Shown here piece by piece: positions 6,690 to 13,254 of a stretch of DNA of 21,752 nucleotides (position 1 is its first letter; each line of letters opens with the position of its first letter). The position numbers were made by a program, and so were the translations under genes. Source of the stretch: CAYQAE01 sp964415445 [NCBI: uncultured archaeon] (lineage in GTDB: Archaea; CAYQAE01). The stretch lies in assembly GCA_964415445.1 (NCBI GenBank), contig CAYQAE010000015.1:1-21752 (forward strand), read 5' to 3'. Below the pieces are notes generated by a model. That model was not told the origin of the DNA and did no database searches. It was given only the letters and a program-made list of their open reading frames with translations.

Positions 6690-7175
6690 ATGAAACGTTT
6701 GGCCTTAATAATATCAAGCTTAGTTATTTTACCTATATTTGGTTGTATATTTGATTCATCTGGTGGTTTAATAATTGAAAGTAGCGAACGTGGGAATCCA
6801 TACTCTGCAAATAGTAATAAAACTGGTGGATTTTCAATCACAATTAAAAACTATGCTGACTCTTCAAAACACCTAGAATTGAATATAACACTTACAGACA
6901 AAATTAATTTATATTTAGAATCTCCAGGCATTGCTGAAGGACCAACTGATATAGCTGAAGTATATTTTACAGAAATAGATATTGCAGGAGACGATCATAT
7001 TTATAATATAAAACCAAAAGATGCAAATTATACATTAGATAGTGGAGAAGATTTCACAATTTATTTTACAGTCCAAACTACTGATCCACTTCAAGATACA
7101 GCAAAGCTAGAATTGTATGCAGACGGAAAACTAGCAGACGAAAAAGGATTTGACTTTAAAGTAGATACAATCTAA
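6690..7175 (+). CDS. Putative secreted lipoprotein, function unknown
   Basis: The 161-residue product starts with MKRLA, a hydrophobic stretch (residues 5-18), and a lipobox-like ILPIFGC with C19, so it is probably exported and lipid-anchored on the outer face of the membrane. The mature part has the alternating polar/hydrophobic pattern of a beta-sandwich domain (for example GGFSITIKN, LELNITLTD, FTIYFTVQT) and contains no other cysteine. This looks like an Ig-like or NEW3-like fold, but no family is recognised with confidence. The gene appears monocistronic, is divergent from the mevalonate kinase operon, and its stop overlaps the stop of coaD by four bases tail to tail. Its ribosome site is poor (GAGGT lies 16-20 bases upstream), so translation from a short or leaderless mRNA is possible. 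Confidence 0.75.
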   Translation: MKRLALIISSLVILPIFGCIFDSSGGLIIESSERGNPYSANSNKTGGFSITIKNYADSSKHLELNITLTDKINLYLESPGIAEGPTDIAEVYFTEIDIAGDDHIYNIKPKDANYTLDSGEDFTIYFTVQTTDPLQDTAKLELYADGKLADEKGFDFKVDTI

Positions 7176-7597
7176 TTTTTTCTTAAATTTGTAGAAGAGA
7201 TTTTTTCTCCTCTTTTATTTTTAACTAAAGGTATTTCTATAATATTTAGAGGATTCATATTTTTTTGGATTCTTTTTTTGTTAATTTTTTGTGCATTCTT
7301 TTTAGTTTCTTCAGTTACTATAATAGAATCTAGATCATCAATTTCTGTGGAAAATCCATAGATATCATCTATTTTTATAATTTCAAAGTTATAAGAATAA
7401 TTTGAAGTAATATAGCGGAACAATTCTTTATATCTTTTTTTATAAGGTCTTACATCTTCCTTGTTCTTACAATATTTATCTGAAGTTAAGCCAACTAAAA
7501 TATGACTAAATTCAAAAGCCTTATTTAACAAAGCTTTATGACCTTGATGCAGATGATCAAAAGTACCACCTACACATACCTTTTTGTCAATAGCCAT
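7172..7597 (-). CDS. coaD: Phosphopantetheine adenylyltransferase, archaeal type (CoaD)
   Basis: This enzyme transfers AMP from ATP to 4'-phosphopantetheine, giving dephospho-CoA, the penultimate step of coenzyme A synthesis. The 141-residue protein is a nucleotidyltransferase-fold enzyme with GGTFDHLHQGH (10-20, the HxGH motif H17-x-G-H20), VGLTSDKY (35-42), a VTEET segment (94-98) and the C-terminal KISSTNLR (132-139) corresponding to the ISSTxIR motif. The length fits the archaeal/eukaryote-like PPAT family. The start is ATG 7597. It lies 30 bases downstream of a small zinc-ribbon gene on the same strand and is probably co-transcribed from the promoter upstream of that gene. Confidence 0.92.
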   Translation of the reverse strand: MAIDKKVCVGGTFDHLHQGHKALLNKAFEFSHILVGLTSDKYCKNKEDVRPYKKRYKELFRYITSNYSYNFEIIKIDDIYGFSTEIDDLDSIIVTEETKKNAQKINKKRIQKNMNPLNIIEIPLVKNKRGEKISSTNLRKN

Positions 7598-7627
7598 AAT
7601 TAAATATATTAAAGAATAGATTTTAAT

Positions 7628-7747
7628 CTATTTTTCTTTTTTAATCTCTATAAGACGTGGTTTATAATTACAAACTGGACAAATATTTTCTAAGAGATCT
7701 TCAGTGGTATAATCGCATTGTGTGCACCATTTTACTCTTTTTTTCAT
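7628..7747 (-). CDS. Small zinc-ribbon protein (39 aa)
   Basis: This is a real but very short gene. The product is MKKRVKW, C8-x2-C11, an 11-residue spacer, C23-P-V-C26 and a basic tail (KPRLIEIKKEK), a minimal one-knuckle-pair zinc ribbon like those on rubredoxin-like or RNA/protein-binding peptides. A good ribosome site (GAGGT, 7 bases before the ATG) and a TATA box (TTTATATA on the minus strand, 7776-7783) support expression. It is followed 30 bases later by coaD on the same strand, suggesting an operon. The partner molecule is unknown; the basic ends would suit nucleic-acid binding, but that is inference. Confidence 0.78.
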   Translation of the reverse strand: MKKRVKWCTQCDYTTEDLLENICPVCNYKPRLIEIKKEK

Positions 7748-7775
7748 TTTAAAACCTCATTAGTTTATTTTTTAG

Positions 7776-7783
7776 TATATAAA
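7776..7783 (-). promoter_or_regulatory. TATA box of the zinc-ribbon/coaD operon
   Basis: TTTATATA on the minus strand is centred about 32 bases ahead of the zinc-ribbon ATG. The expected start would fall near 7753, very close to or inside the GAGG ribosome site at 7755-7758, so the mRNA leader must be very short. Confidence 0.5.
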
Positions 7784-7864
7784 ATCAAAAATTTACATTT
7801 TAAATTATTTATGCAAAAAATAAAATAAGTAATCTTATGAGAATTTCATAAAAATTATATTAGT

Positions 7865-8890
7865 GTGAATACGTTGTATGAAAAAAGAATAGATAAATTA
7901 AGATATTACGTTGAAAAAAACAATTATGATGGTTTTTTAGTAAATAAAGCCGATAATATCAATTATCTAACAGGTACTGATACAATAGGTTGTTTAATTG
8001 TAGCTGAAGATTCGTTTTTGTTAGTTCCTCTTCTAAATTACGATCTGACTAAATCAAAATTTGAAAATACTATCACTTATTTTCAAACTAAAATTCGAGA
8101 TGATCCTAATTTATATGAAGGCAAAATGAGTTCAGCTTTATCTAATCAGTTGAAAAAAATGGATATCTCAAAAGCTTTCATAGATAATTCAAGCATAGAA
8201 AATAAATTAAAGGAGTTTAAATTAAAAAAATCTGAAAAGATTGAAAATATGAGAATAGTTAAAGATTCTGATGAGATTAAAAAAATTCAAAAATCAAACA
8301 AAATAACAGAAACTATTTTTTCTGAAATTGATTTTTCAGACAAAACTGATAGAGAATTAACTGCTGAATTAGTATATAAAGCACGAATAAAAGCAGATGA
8401 TGTTGCATATGAACCAATTGTAGCTAGTGGTAAAAATACACGATATCCTCATCCAAAAATTATAGATCAAAAACTAGACAAAAACCACATTTTAGTTGAT
8501 TTTGGTACAAAATATGATGGTTATTGTACAGATATAACTAGAATGTATAGCAAAAAAAATGACGTAATATCAATTGTGAAATTTTTAGATAATTTAATTT
8601 TTGAATTAGTAGATTATATTGATGTTGATATGGAATTTAGAGAAATTGATAAATTTATAAGAGATAAATTAAAATTAAAAAACTACGATTCATATCTAAC
8701 GCATTCAATGGGGCATGGTATAGGTTTAAATGTTCATGAAAGACCAGCTATTCATAAATATTCCAAAGATAAAGTAAAAAATGGTATGGTTTTTACAATT
8801 GAACCTGGAATTTATTTAGAGAGATATGGAATACGTATTGAGAAAATGATACATATAAAGAATAATAAAGCTAAAATTATATGTGAATAA
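7865..8890 (+). CDS. M24 family metallopeptidase (Xaa-Pro dipeptidase/aminopeptidase type)
   Basis: This is a cytosolic two-metal peptidase of the pita-bread fold, related to Xaa-Pro dipeptidase (prolidase) and aminopeptidase P. The 341-residue protein has a creatinase-type N-terminal domain (about 1-135, with NINYLTG at 31-37) and the catalytic domain (about 140-341). All five metal ligands are present: D212 (VDFG), D223 (TDITR), H284 (GHGIG), E313 (TIEPG) and E326 (RIEKM). H291 in the HERP motif also matches the family, and H196 (YPHP) fits the family's substrate-binding histidine. Length and layout are those of archaeal PepQ-like enzymes, but dipeptidase and aminopeptidase cannot be separated from the sequence. 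The start is GTG 7865 with no clear ribosome site; the next in-frame option is TTG at 7874. The gene stands alone. Confidence 0.92.
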   Translation: MNTLYEKRIDKLRYYVEKNNYDGFLVNKADNINYLTGTDTIGCLIVAEDSFLLVPLLNYDLTKSKFENTITYFQTKIRDDPNLYEGKMSSALSNQLKKMDISKAFIDNSSIENKLKEFKLKKSEKIENMRIVKDSDEIKKIQKSNKITETIFSEIDFSDKTDRELTAELVYKARIKADDVAYEPIVASGKNTRYPHPKIIDQKLDKNHILVDFGTKYDGYCTDITRMYSKKNDVISIVKFLDNLIFELVDYIDVDMEFREIDKFIRDKLKLKNYDSYLTHSMGHGIGLNVHERPAIHKYSKDKVKNGMVFTIEPGIYLERYGIRIEKMIHIKNNKAKIICE

Positions 8891-8914
8891 AACTTAAATT
8901 AGTTCTTAGATTAA

Positions 8915-9646
8915 CTAGCTAGTAAGTAACTTTTTGAATTTTGATACACTTTTGTAACAGATCACAAATGGAATTACAGCAATTAAACATCCTAAAATTG
9001 CAAATACATTTCTTATATAAGACAAATCAGTAAATACTTTCTCTTCAAGAGTAACAGGTACCAACGCTTCAACCGAAATAAGACCACCGACTACGAGTAG
9101 AACTACTGCTACAATATAATGGAAAATTATTTTTGAAAAAATTCCCCCTAAAGCTTTTTGAAAATCCAATAATAAATTTACAGCTAATAATAACGTAATG
9201 ATATATAAAATATTGCCGACAATAGTTAATGGTACATAAAAATCCTTTAAAGTTTCTGCTTTAAGTTGGTCAAAAATTTCATAAACACACAAAACTAAGA
9301 GTATAATTAGAAATACCTTATATCTCTTTTCGTCTTTTTTGAAGTTTTTATTTAATTGATTTGCCAAATATTCTGTCCCAATAATAAAAAAGAAAACACC
9401 GATTAAAGGAGATATCGTAAGTCCATATGCCAAAATTACATTTTCATAAGGATTCAAAGGAGTTAATACAACATATCTTAGAAAAAAACAAAATATTGTC
9501 AAAAAATAGAAAAATAATCCAATTAAATACTTTCTAAATAGCATAAAATCCAAAGAATAAAAATCATAAAGAGTAAATGACACAAAAATAAATATAAGTA
9601 AAATCAAACATACAAAAACAACTAAAAGAAATTTATGTAGATCCAT
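8915..9646 (-). CDS. Seven-helix integral membrane protein, function unknown
   Basis: The 243-residue product has about seven hydrophobic segments (roughly 5-26, 36-60, 70-92, 108-125, 138-160, 168-190 and 210-233) joined by short loops, and basic residues at several loop edges (NKNFKKDEKRYK at 99-110, SKFKKLL at the C-terminus). There is no signal peptide cleavage site, no cytosolic domain and no motif that I recognise. The seven-span layout resembles the stand-alone membrane sensor modules (7TM or MASE-like) that archaea often fuse to signalling domains, but there is no such fusion here. The ATG is preceded by AAGGAT, and a strong TATA box lies at 9700-9707. The gene is divergent from hxlB. 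Confidence 0.8.
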   Translation of the reverse strand: MDLHKFLLVVFVCLILLIFIFVSFTLYDFYSLDFMLFRKYLIGLFFYFLTIFCFFLRYVVLTPLNPYENVILAYGLTISPLIGVFFFIIGTEYLANQLNKNFKKDEKRYKVFLIILLVLCVYEIFDQLKAETLKDFYVPLTIVGNILYIITLLLAVNLLLDFQKALGGIFSKIIFHYIVAVVLLVVGGLISVEALVPVTLEEKVFTDLSYIRNVFAILGCLIAVIPFVICYKSVSKFKKLLTS

Positions 9647-9699
9647 ATATCCTTATTAGCTAAAAAAACTAATAATTCTTTCTTTTTTTAAAAAAGTAA

Positions 9700-9707
9700 T
9701 ATATAAA
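9700..9707 (-). promoter_or_regulatory. TATA box of the seven-helix membrane protein gene
   Basis: The minus strand reads GAGAAATTTATATATT, a purine-rich BRE followed by TTTATATA. The predicted start is near 9676, giving a leader of about 30 bases that contains the AAGGAT ribosome site. Confidence 0.6.
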
Positions 9708-9746
9708 TTTCTCAAAAAGTTAATTCTACAAAATTTTTTACCATTA

Positions 9747-9760
9747 GAAATATTTAAATA
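9747..9760 (+). promoter_or_regulatory. BRE/TATA promoter of hxlB
   Basis: AGAAAT (BRE-like) followed by ATTTAAAT ends about 47 bases ahead of the hxlB ATG. A start about 26 bases downstream, near 9783, would give a leader of about 24 bases. A second TATA-like run (TTATATATAG) at 9778-9787 is too close to the ATG to serve a leadered mRNA. Confidence 0.5.
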
Positions 9761-9806
9761 CTTGCAATTTTAACATTATATATAGTCATAATAGTCGGGG
9801 CATAAG

Positions 9807-10421
9807 ATGTTGACTGATACTGAGGATAATGGTCTTAATGCATTTAAATCTGTTTTGAATGAGATATTAGAGCATGTTAAAGATGTTTCAAAAGGGATAA
9901 ATAAAGAACAAGTTAATGCTATGTTAAATACGGTTTTAGAAGCAAAAAAAGTATTTGTAGTAGGTGCAGGGCGCTCAGGTTTAGTAGCAAAGGCTTTTGC
10001 AATGAGACTTATGCATTTGGGTTATGAAGTTTTTGTAATAGGTGAGACCACGACACCGCCTATTTTTGCAGGTGATGTATTGATATGTATATCTGGTTCA
10101 GGTGAGACTGATTATGTTAAGTTAATTTCACAAACTGCACAAAAAAGAAAAGCAATTGTAATTGGATTAACTTCTTATCCTAAATCGTTTATAGGTAAAT
10201 CAGCAGATGTTTTAGTTGAACTTCCAGGGCGAACAAAATTAATCGGTGGGACTGACTATATGGAAAGACAGCTAGAAGGTTTTCATGAACCCCTAAGTCC
10301 ATTAGGAACGTTATTTGAATTAACTTGTCTTTTGTTTTTAGATGCGTTTATTGTTGAATTAATGCAAGAGTTAGGAGTTACAGAAAAATATCTAAAACGA
10401 AGACATGCAAATTTAGAATAA
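9807..10421 (+). CDS. hxlB: 6-phospho-3-hexuloisomerase (PHI, SIS domain)
   Basis: PHI interconverts D-arabino-3-hexulose 6-phosphate and fructose 6-phosphate. In archaea it works with hexulose-6-phosphate synthase in the reversed ribulose-monophosphate pathway to make pentose phosphates. The 204-residue single SIS domain shows VVGAGRSGLVAKAFAMRL (51-68, the PHI signature), ISGSGET (95-101, the sugar-phosphate loop), and the GFHEPLSPLGTLFE stretch (158-171) with H160, which distinguishes PHI from KpsF-type isomerases. No synthase gene is adjacent; in many archaea it is fused or elsewhere. The ATG follows CGGGGCATAAG, a weak ribosome site. The gene is transcribed divergently from the membrane protein gene. 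Confidence 0.93.
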   Translation: MLTDTEDNGLNAFKSVLNEILEHVKDVSKGINKEQVNAMLNTVLEAKKVFVVGAGRSGLVAKAFAMRLMHLGYEVFVIGETTTPPIFAGDVLICISGSGETDYVKLISQTAQKRKAIVIGLTSYPKSFIGKSADVLVELPGRTKLIGGTDYMERQLEGFHEPLSPLGTLFELTCLLFLDAFIVELMQELGVTEKYLKRRHANLE

Positions 10422-10500
10422 ACCTTATTTTTGAAGAGAATTAATGGAAAGGTTTTTATACAACGTTAAGTTTAAATATTACATTTAACAATATATTATT

Positions 10501-10736
10501 GAAGAACAAAAATTTTCAGAGGAAGCATTGATAACAGATCATATTGTAGATTAAATATGGTCTTTTGAACTTTGATTTCGTTCTACAAAAAAACCTAAGA
10601 CAAAAAATTGTTGAGGAGTGAATTTATCGCGAGGGAGGTGGTTTATGGATTTTAGGAGCAATTTAAGATACGGATAATAACATTAGTTTTTGAAAAGGAG
10701 ATCCATTTTTTATATGCTCCTTTAAATTTTTATTTT
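10501..10736 (+). ncRNA. Candidate small RNA / short-peptide transcription unit
   Basis: This is a predicted transcript, not a known family. A TATA-like TTTAAATA at 10471-10478 puts the start near 10500. AGAAC (10503-10507) can pair with GTTCT (10580-10584), enclosing a 9-bp stem (10537-10545 with 10554-10562, one G-U pair, 8-nt loop). Downstream AAAGGAG (10694-10700) pairs with CTCCTTT (10717-10723) ahead of a T-rich run. AGGAGC (10654-10659) can instead pair with GCTCCT (10716-10721), so two 3' structures are mutually exclusive. A perfect ribosome site sits in the middle. It may be a regulatory RNA, a dual-function RNA, or a tiny coding gene. No plus-strand gene follows that an attenuator could control. 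Confidence 0.35.
10645..10677 (+). CDS. Possible 10-codon peptide with a perfect ribosome site
   Basis: ATG at 10645 opens a short frame, MDFRSNLRYG, ending in TAA. GGAGGTG lies 4 bases upstream (10634-10640), the best match to the archaeal anti-Shine-Dalgarno in this window. Reading from an in-frame GTG at 10618 would give 19 residues, but the GAGGA before that GTG is too close to act as its ribosome site. A leader-like or regulatory peptide is possible. With so short a frame, the ribosome site could equally be part of an RNA structure. Confidence 0.25.
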   Translation: MDFRSNLRYG

Positions 10737-10765
10737 GGAGAGTTTATATCTCTTCTGGTGGATTT

Positions 10766-10779
10766 AAAAAAATAAAAAA
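10766..10779 (-). terminator. T-run terminator of the 71-aa zinc-ribbon gene
   Basis: Two runs, T6 and T7, lie on the minus strand 20-33 bases after the stop codon of the zinc-ribbon gene. This fits archaeal U-tract termination. Confidence 0.4.
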
Positions 10780-10798
10780 GATTATTTAAGATGTTAGA

Positions 10799-11014
10799 TT
10801 ATTTAAAATAATATACTAATGTTTTGTTGCATTCAGAGCACTTTTTTATCCAAAGAATATTCATATTGCTCTTCACTTCTTCAAATTGTCGAGTAGAAAA
10901 TTTAAATGCAACAGGCACTGTTTTTTTACAATAGCAACAATAAACCTGTTTTTCTTTCTCAGCCATAGAAGTCATTATAGATAATATACCCATTATTCCA
11001 AATATTTCTGCCAT
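10799..11014 (-). CDS. Zinc-ribbon protein, function unknown (71 aa)
   Basis: The product has a hydrophobic N-terminal stretch (about residues 4-16, IFGIMGILSIMTS), then C26-x2-C29 (CCYC) and C59-x2-C62 (CSEC) separated by 29 residues, a spacing that fits a zinc ribbon. The C-terminus (TLVYYFK) looks like a final beta strand. The hydrophobic start may be a short membrane anchor or an artefact of an upstream ATG; M14 and M17 are alternative starts. The ribosome site is weak (TGATAAAG). The gene stands alone between the stomatin operon and the gap after hxlB. No specific family is recognised. Confidence 0.7.
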   Translation of the reverse strand: MAEIFGIMGILSIMTSMAEKEKQVYCCYCKKTVPVAFKFSTRQFEEVKSNMNILWIKKCSECNKTLVYYFK

Positions 11015-11171
11015 TTCTTTATCATTTTTTATTTTGATTATATTATGATATTTAAGTTAAAGACGATTTATAATCTTTCTAAGATCAAAATTATCCAAAA
11101 TGGATAGAATAAGACGATCCAATCATCTAATATGTTAGTTTAAACAACAAAAATTTATAAAATTAATTTAG

Positions 11172-11184
11172 AAAAAAAGAAAAA
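11172..11184 (-). terminator. T-run terminator after the stomatin gene
   Basis: A minus-strand run of T4, C, T7 begins immediately after the stomatin stop codon. It would end the NfeD-NfeD-stomatin (or longer his) transcript. Confidence 0.45.
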
Positions 11185-12120
11185 TTATTCCTTTTCAGAA
11201 GTCTTCTTTCCTTTCTTTATATCTTTAAATACATCCCCTAAACTTCCAACAGCAGATAGTGCAGCAGATGCCTCATATGGTATGAATATTTTGTTAGATT
11301 CGCCTTCTGCCATCTTTTCTAGAGCTTCTAGATATTTAATACCTAATAAATCAGAAGTAGGTCTACCTTCATGAATGGCTTTATAGACTAATTCTATTGC
11401 TCTAGCGTGACCTTCTGCTTGGAAAACTTCTCGATCTTTTTCTGCCGCTGCTACTTTTCTGGTAGCTTCAGCTTTACCTTCTGAAGATAGGATAGCTGAT
11501 TTTCGAGAACCCTCAGCTCGCAAAATATCTGAAGCCTTAACACCTTCAGCTTCTAAAATTGCAGCTCTCTTTGTCCTTTCTGCCCTCATTTGCTGATGCA
11601 TTGCTTCAACTACATCCCTAGGTGGGTCAACTCGTTGAATTTCCACCCTAGTTACTCTTACACCCCAAATGTCTGTGGCATCATCTAATATCTGTCTTAG
11701 GGTTTTATTTATACTCTCTCGAGAAGTCAAACAATTATCTAAGGTCATGTCTCCCATGATATTTCTCAGAGAAGTTTGAGCTAATTTTGTTACAGCTATA
11801 TTGAAATTTGAAACATTATAAAGTACCTTTTTTGGATCTGTGATTTGATAATAAATTACAGCATCAACTGTTACCACAACATTATCCTGAGTGATAACTT
11901 CTTGGGGTGGAACATCTGATACTTGTTCCCTTAAATCGACTTTTTTCATAGTTTCAAAAAAGGGTTTAATAAAATTCAAACCTGGACCCAATTCACGATT
12001 AAAACTACCTAATCTTTCAACAATACCTTTCTCATTTGGCCTAATTATTCTTAGGCCAATCATAGCATAAATTAGAATAAATAAACAGATTATAATTATA
12101 GCAAGTAAGGTTTCATTCAT
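11185..12120 (-). CDS. Stomatin/prohibitin-like SPFH-domain membrane protein
   Basis: This is an integral membrane scaffold protein that oligomerises at the membrane. The 311-residue protein has an N-terminal hydrophobic anchor (6-24), the SPFH domain (about 25-190, with GLRIIRPNEKGIVERLG and the stomatin-typical VTRVEIQRVDPP at 155-166), a heptad-rich, Ala/Glu-rich coiled coil (about 170-240, repeats of AEGxxxS/A), and a C-terminal YLEALEKMAEGESNKIFIP region typical of bacterial and archaeal stomatins. Its ATG overlaps the stop of the upstream NfeD gene (ATGA), with GTGAT as ribosome site. Known family context: archaeal stomatins pair with NfeD partners; here two short NfeD proteins without a protease domain precede it. 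The role is probably membrane quality control or membrane-domain organisation. Confidence 0.92.
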   Translation of the reverse strand: MNETLLAIIIICLFILIYAMIGLRIIRPNEKGIVERLGSFNRELGPGLNFIKPFFETMKKVDLREQVSDVPPQEVITQDNVVVTVDAVIYYQITDPKKVLYNVSNFNIAVTKLAQTSLRNIMGDMTLDNCLTSRESINKTLRQILDDATDIWGVRVTRVEIQRVDPPRDVVEAMHQQMRAERTKRAAILEAEGVKASDILRAEGSRKSAILSSEGKAEATRKVAAAEKDREVFQAEGHARAIELVYKAIHEGRPTSDLLGIKYLEALEKMAEGESNKIFIPYEASAALSAVGSLGDVFKDIKKGKKTSEKE

Positions 12121-12596
12121 TTTTTATCACTATCTCCACTTAATGGTTTATGTGTAGGTAGAACTTCTTTAACTATTAATTTAGTACCTTCTATCCTTAG
12201 AATTTTAACTTTTTGTCCTAGCTGAATAATTGAATTTTTATCAGAAACAGCTCTCCACTCTTCAGATCCAACTCGAACCATCCCTCTATTTTCATCTGGA
12301 ACTATATCTTCAATTACAATTCCTTCTTTTCCAATATAAGCATTAATATGCAATTCCATATCTTTTGAGGATTTATTGATCATCAAGGAAAATTTTCGAG
12401 AAAATAAAACTCCTACTACAGATACCAAAGCAAAAACTACCCATTGATAAAAGACATTACCACCTAAGCCTGCAACTACAGCAGCAGCCAGTGCACCTAA
12501 TCCAAACCAAAATAGAAAAAAACCTACAGTTAAAATTTCACCAATAAAAAACATTATTGCCATAATAAACCAAACAAGCCAAACAATATCCGCCAT
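12117..12596 (-). CDS. Short NfeD-family membrane protein (partner of stomatin), copy 2
   Basis: The product has two to three membrane helices (about 3-21, 24-44 and 50-68 from the chosen start) and a C-terminal OB-fold domain (about 85-150, with IGKEGIVIEDIVPDENRGMV and the closing IEGTKLIVKEV). This is the short NfeD type that lacks the ClpP-like serine protease domain. The chosen start is ATG 12596 (MADIVWLVW), with GAGGG 5 bases upstream; an ATG at 12608 overlaps the upstream stop and would add four residues. It lies directly between another NfeD gene and the stomatin gene with four-base overlaps. By family knowledge the OB domain of NfeD contacts the stomatin C-terminus. Confidence 0.88.
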   Translation of the reverse strand: MADIVWLVWFIMAIMFFIGEILTVGFFLFWFGLGALAAAVVAGLGGNVFYQWVVFALVSVVGVLFSRKFSLMINKSSKDMELHINAYIGKEGIVIEDIVPDENRGMVRVGSEEWRAVSDKNSIIQLGQKVKILRIEGTKLIVKEVLPTHKPLSGDSDKK

Positions 12597-12604
12597 AATA
12601 ACCC

Positions 12605-13057
12605 TCATGCTTTTTTTACTATTGCTCTGAGTCCATCAAATCTTTTTATTTTTACTCTTTGTGCCTTTTTAATAACTTTCTTAGATTTTGCAGAAAATTC
12701 TCTATCTCCTATTTTAATTTTACCTTTTTTTGTTTTTGGATTAATTGTATCTATAACATAAGCTTCTTGCCCTATAAGATCTTTTGTGCTAACATCGGCC
12801 GGTGCAGCTTCATATATTGCTCTGATTATAAATTGGGAAACAATGGTGAGAGGTATAGGTATTGCAACAAAGAAAAATAATTGAGTTTCTAGGGAATAAC
12901 CTAAATCAGCTAAATAGCTTGCACCTAGTGCTGAGCATGCAAACCAAAAAACAATCAATCTTGCAGTTAGAAGTTCCATGGTAAGGCATAGCGCAGACGA
13001 TATAATCCAAAAAACGATTTCTCGCTGCTCTGTTGAGAAGGGGATAAAATCTACCAT
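12605..13057 (-). CDS. Short NfeD-family membrane protein (partner of stomatin), copy 1
   Basis: This 150-residue protein has three hydrophobic segments (about 13-30, 34-52 and 58-80) and a C-terminal small beta domain (about 93-150) with IGQEAYVIDTINPKTKKGK and a VKIKRFDGLRAIVKKA end, the layout of short NfeD. It is more diverged than its downstream neighbour and strongly basic in the OB domain. The ATG has GTGATA 2-7 bases upstream. It is the first of the three membrane genes, and its stop overlaps the next gene's ATGA. It begins 35 bases after the ferredoxin gene that ends the his cluster, with no T-run between, so transcription may continue from the his operon. Confidence 0.82.
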   Translation of the reverse strand: MVDFIPFSTEQREIVFWIISSALCLTMELLTARLIVFWFACSALGASYLADLGYSLETQLFFFVAIPIPLTIVSQFIIRAIYEAAPADVSTKDLIGQEAYVIDTINPKTKKGKIKIGDREFSAKSKKVIKKAQRVKIKRFDGLRAIVKKA

Positions 13058-13092
13058 ATTATCACATTATCTTTTTTCTTTTTAAAATTTCT

Positions 13093-13254
13093 CTAATCTT
13101 TTTTGATCGCATCTATTGGACAATACTTTAGGCATTTGCCACAATTTGTACATTTTTCATTGTCAATATAGGCTTTTCCGTATATTTTAATTGCTCTAAA
13201 TTTGCATACTTCAAAACACTGACCACAACCAACACACTTTGCCAATATTTTCAT
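13093..13254 (-). CDS. Small 2[4Fe-4S] ferredoxin (53 aa)
   Basis: This short gene encodes a bacterial-type ferredoxin with two complete cluster motifs: C7-x2-C10-x2-C13-x3-C17 and C35-x2-C38-x2-C41-x3-C45-P. The first motif lacks the usual proline after the fourth Cys (K18 instead). It starts MKILAKCVGCGQC and ends IDAIKKD, so essentially nothing but the domain is present. Its ATG overlaps the TGA stop of hisD (ATGA, 13251-13254), with GAGAT as ribosome site inside the hisD end, so it is translated together with histidinol dehydrogenase. It would be a soluble electron carrier. Whether it serves HisD or simply uses the operon for expression is not known. Confidence 0.92.
   Translation of the reverse strand: MKILAKCVGCGQCFEVCKFRAIKIYGKAYIDNEKCTNCGKCLKYCPIDAIKKD

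Larger units (their letters stand above)
10422..10798. other. 377-base gap between convergent genes, partly GC-richer and structured
   Basis: hxlB ends at 10421 and the zinc-ribbon gene on the other strand ends at 10799, so this gap should need only terminators. It nevertheless contains plus-strand TATA-like elements (10453-10459 and 10471-10478), a 9-bp hairpin (10537-10562), the strongest Shine-Dalgarno site in the window (GGAGGTG at 10634-10640) before a 10-codon ORF, and a terminator-like hairpin (10694-10723) with a T-rich tail. The stretch 10610-10675 is visibly richer in G than other intergenic DNA here. A separate entry covers the candidate transcript. Confidence 0.5.

Noticed and set aside
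10618-10677. 19-codon frame from GTG 10618 in the gap after hxlB
   Set aside because: The GAGGA before it abuts the GTG, too close to act as its ribosome site. The ATG at 10645 has the perfect site, so only the shorter frame is listed, at low confidence.
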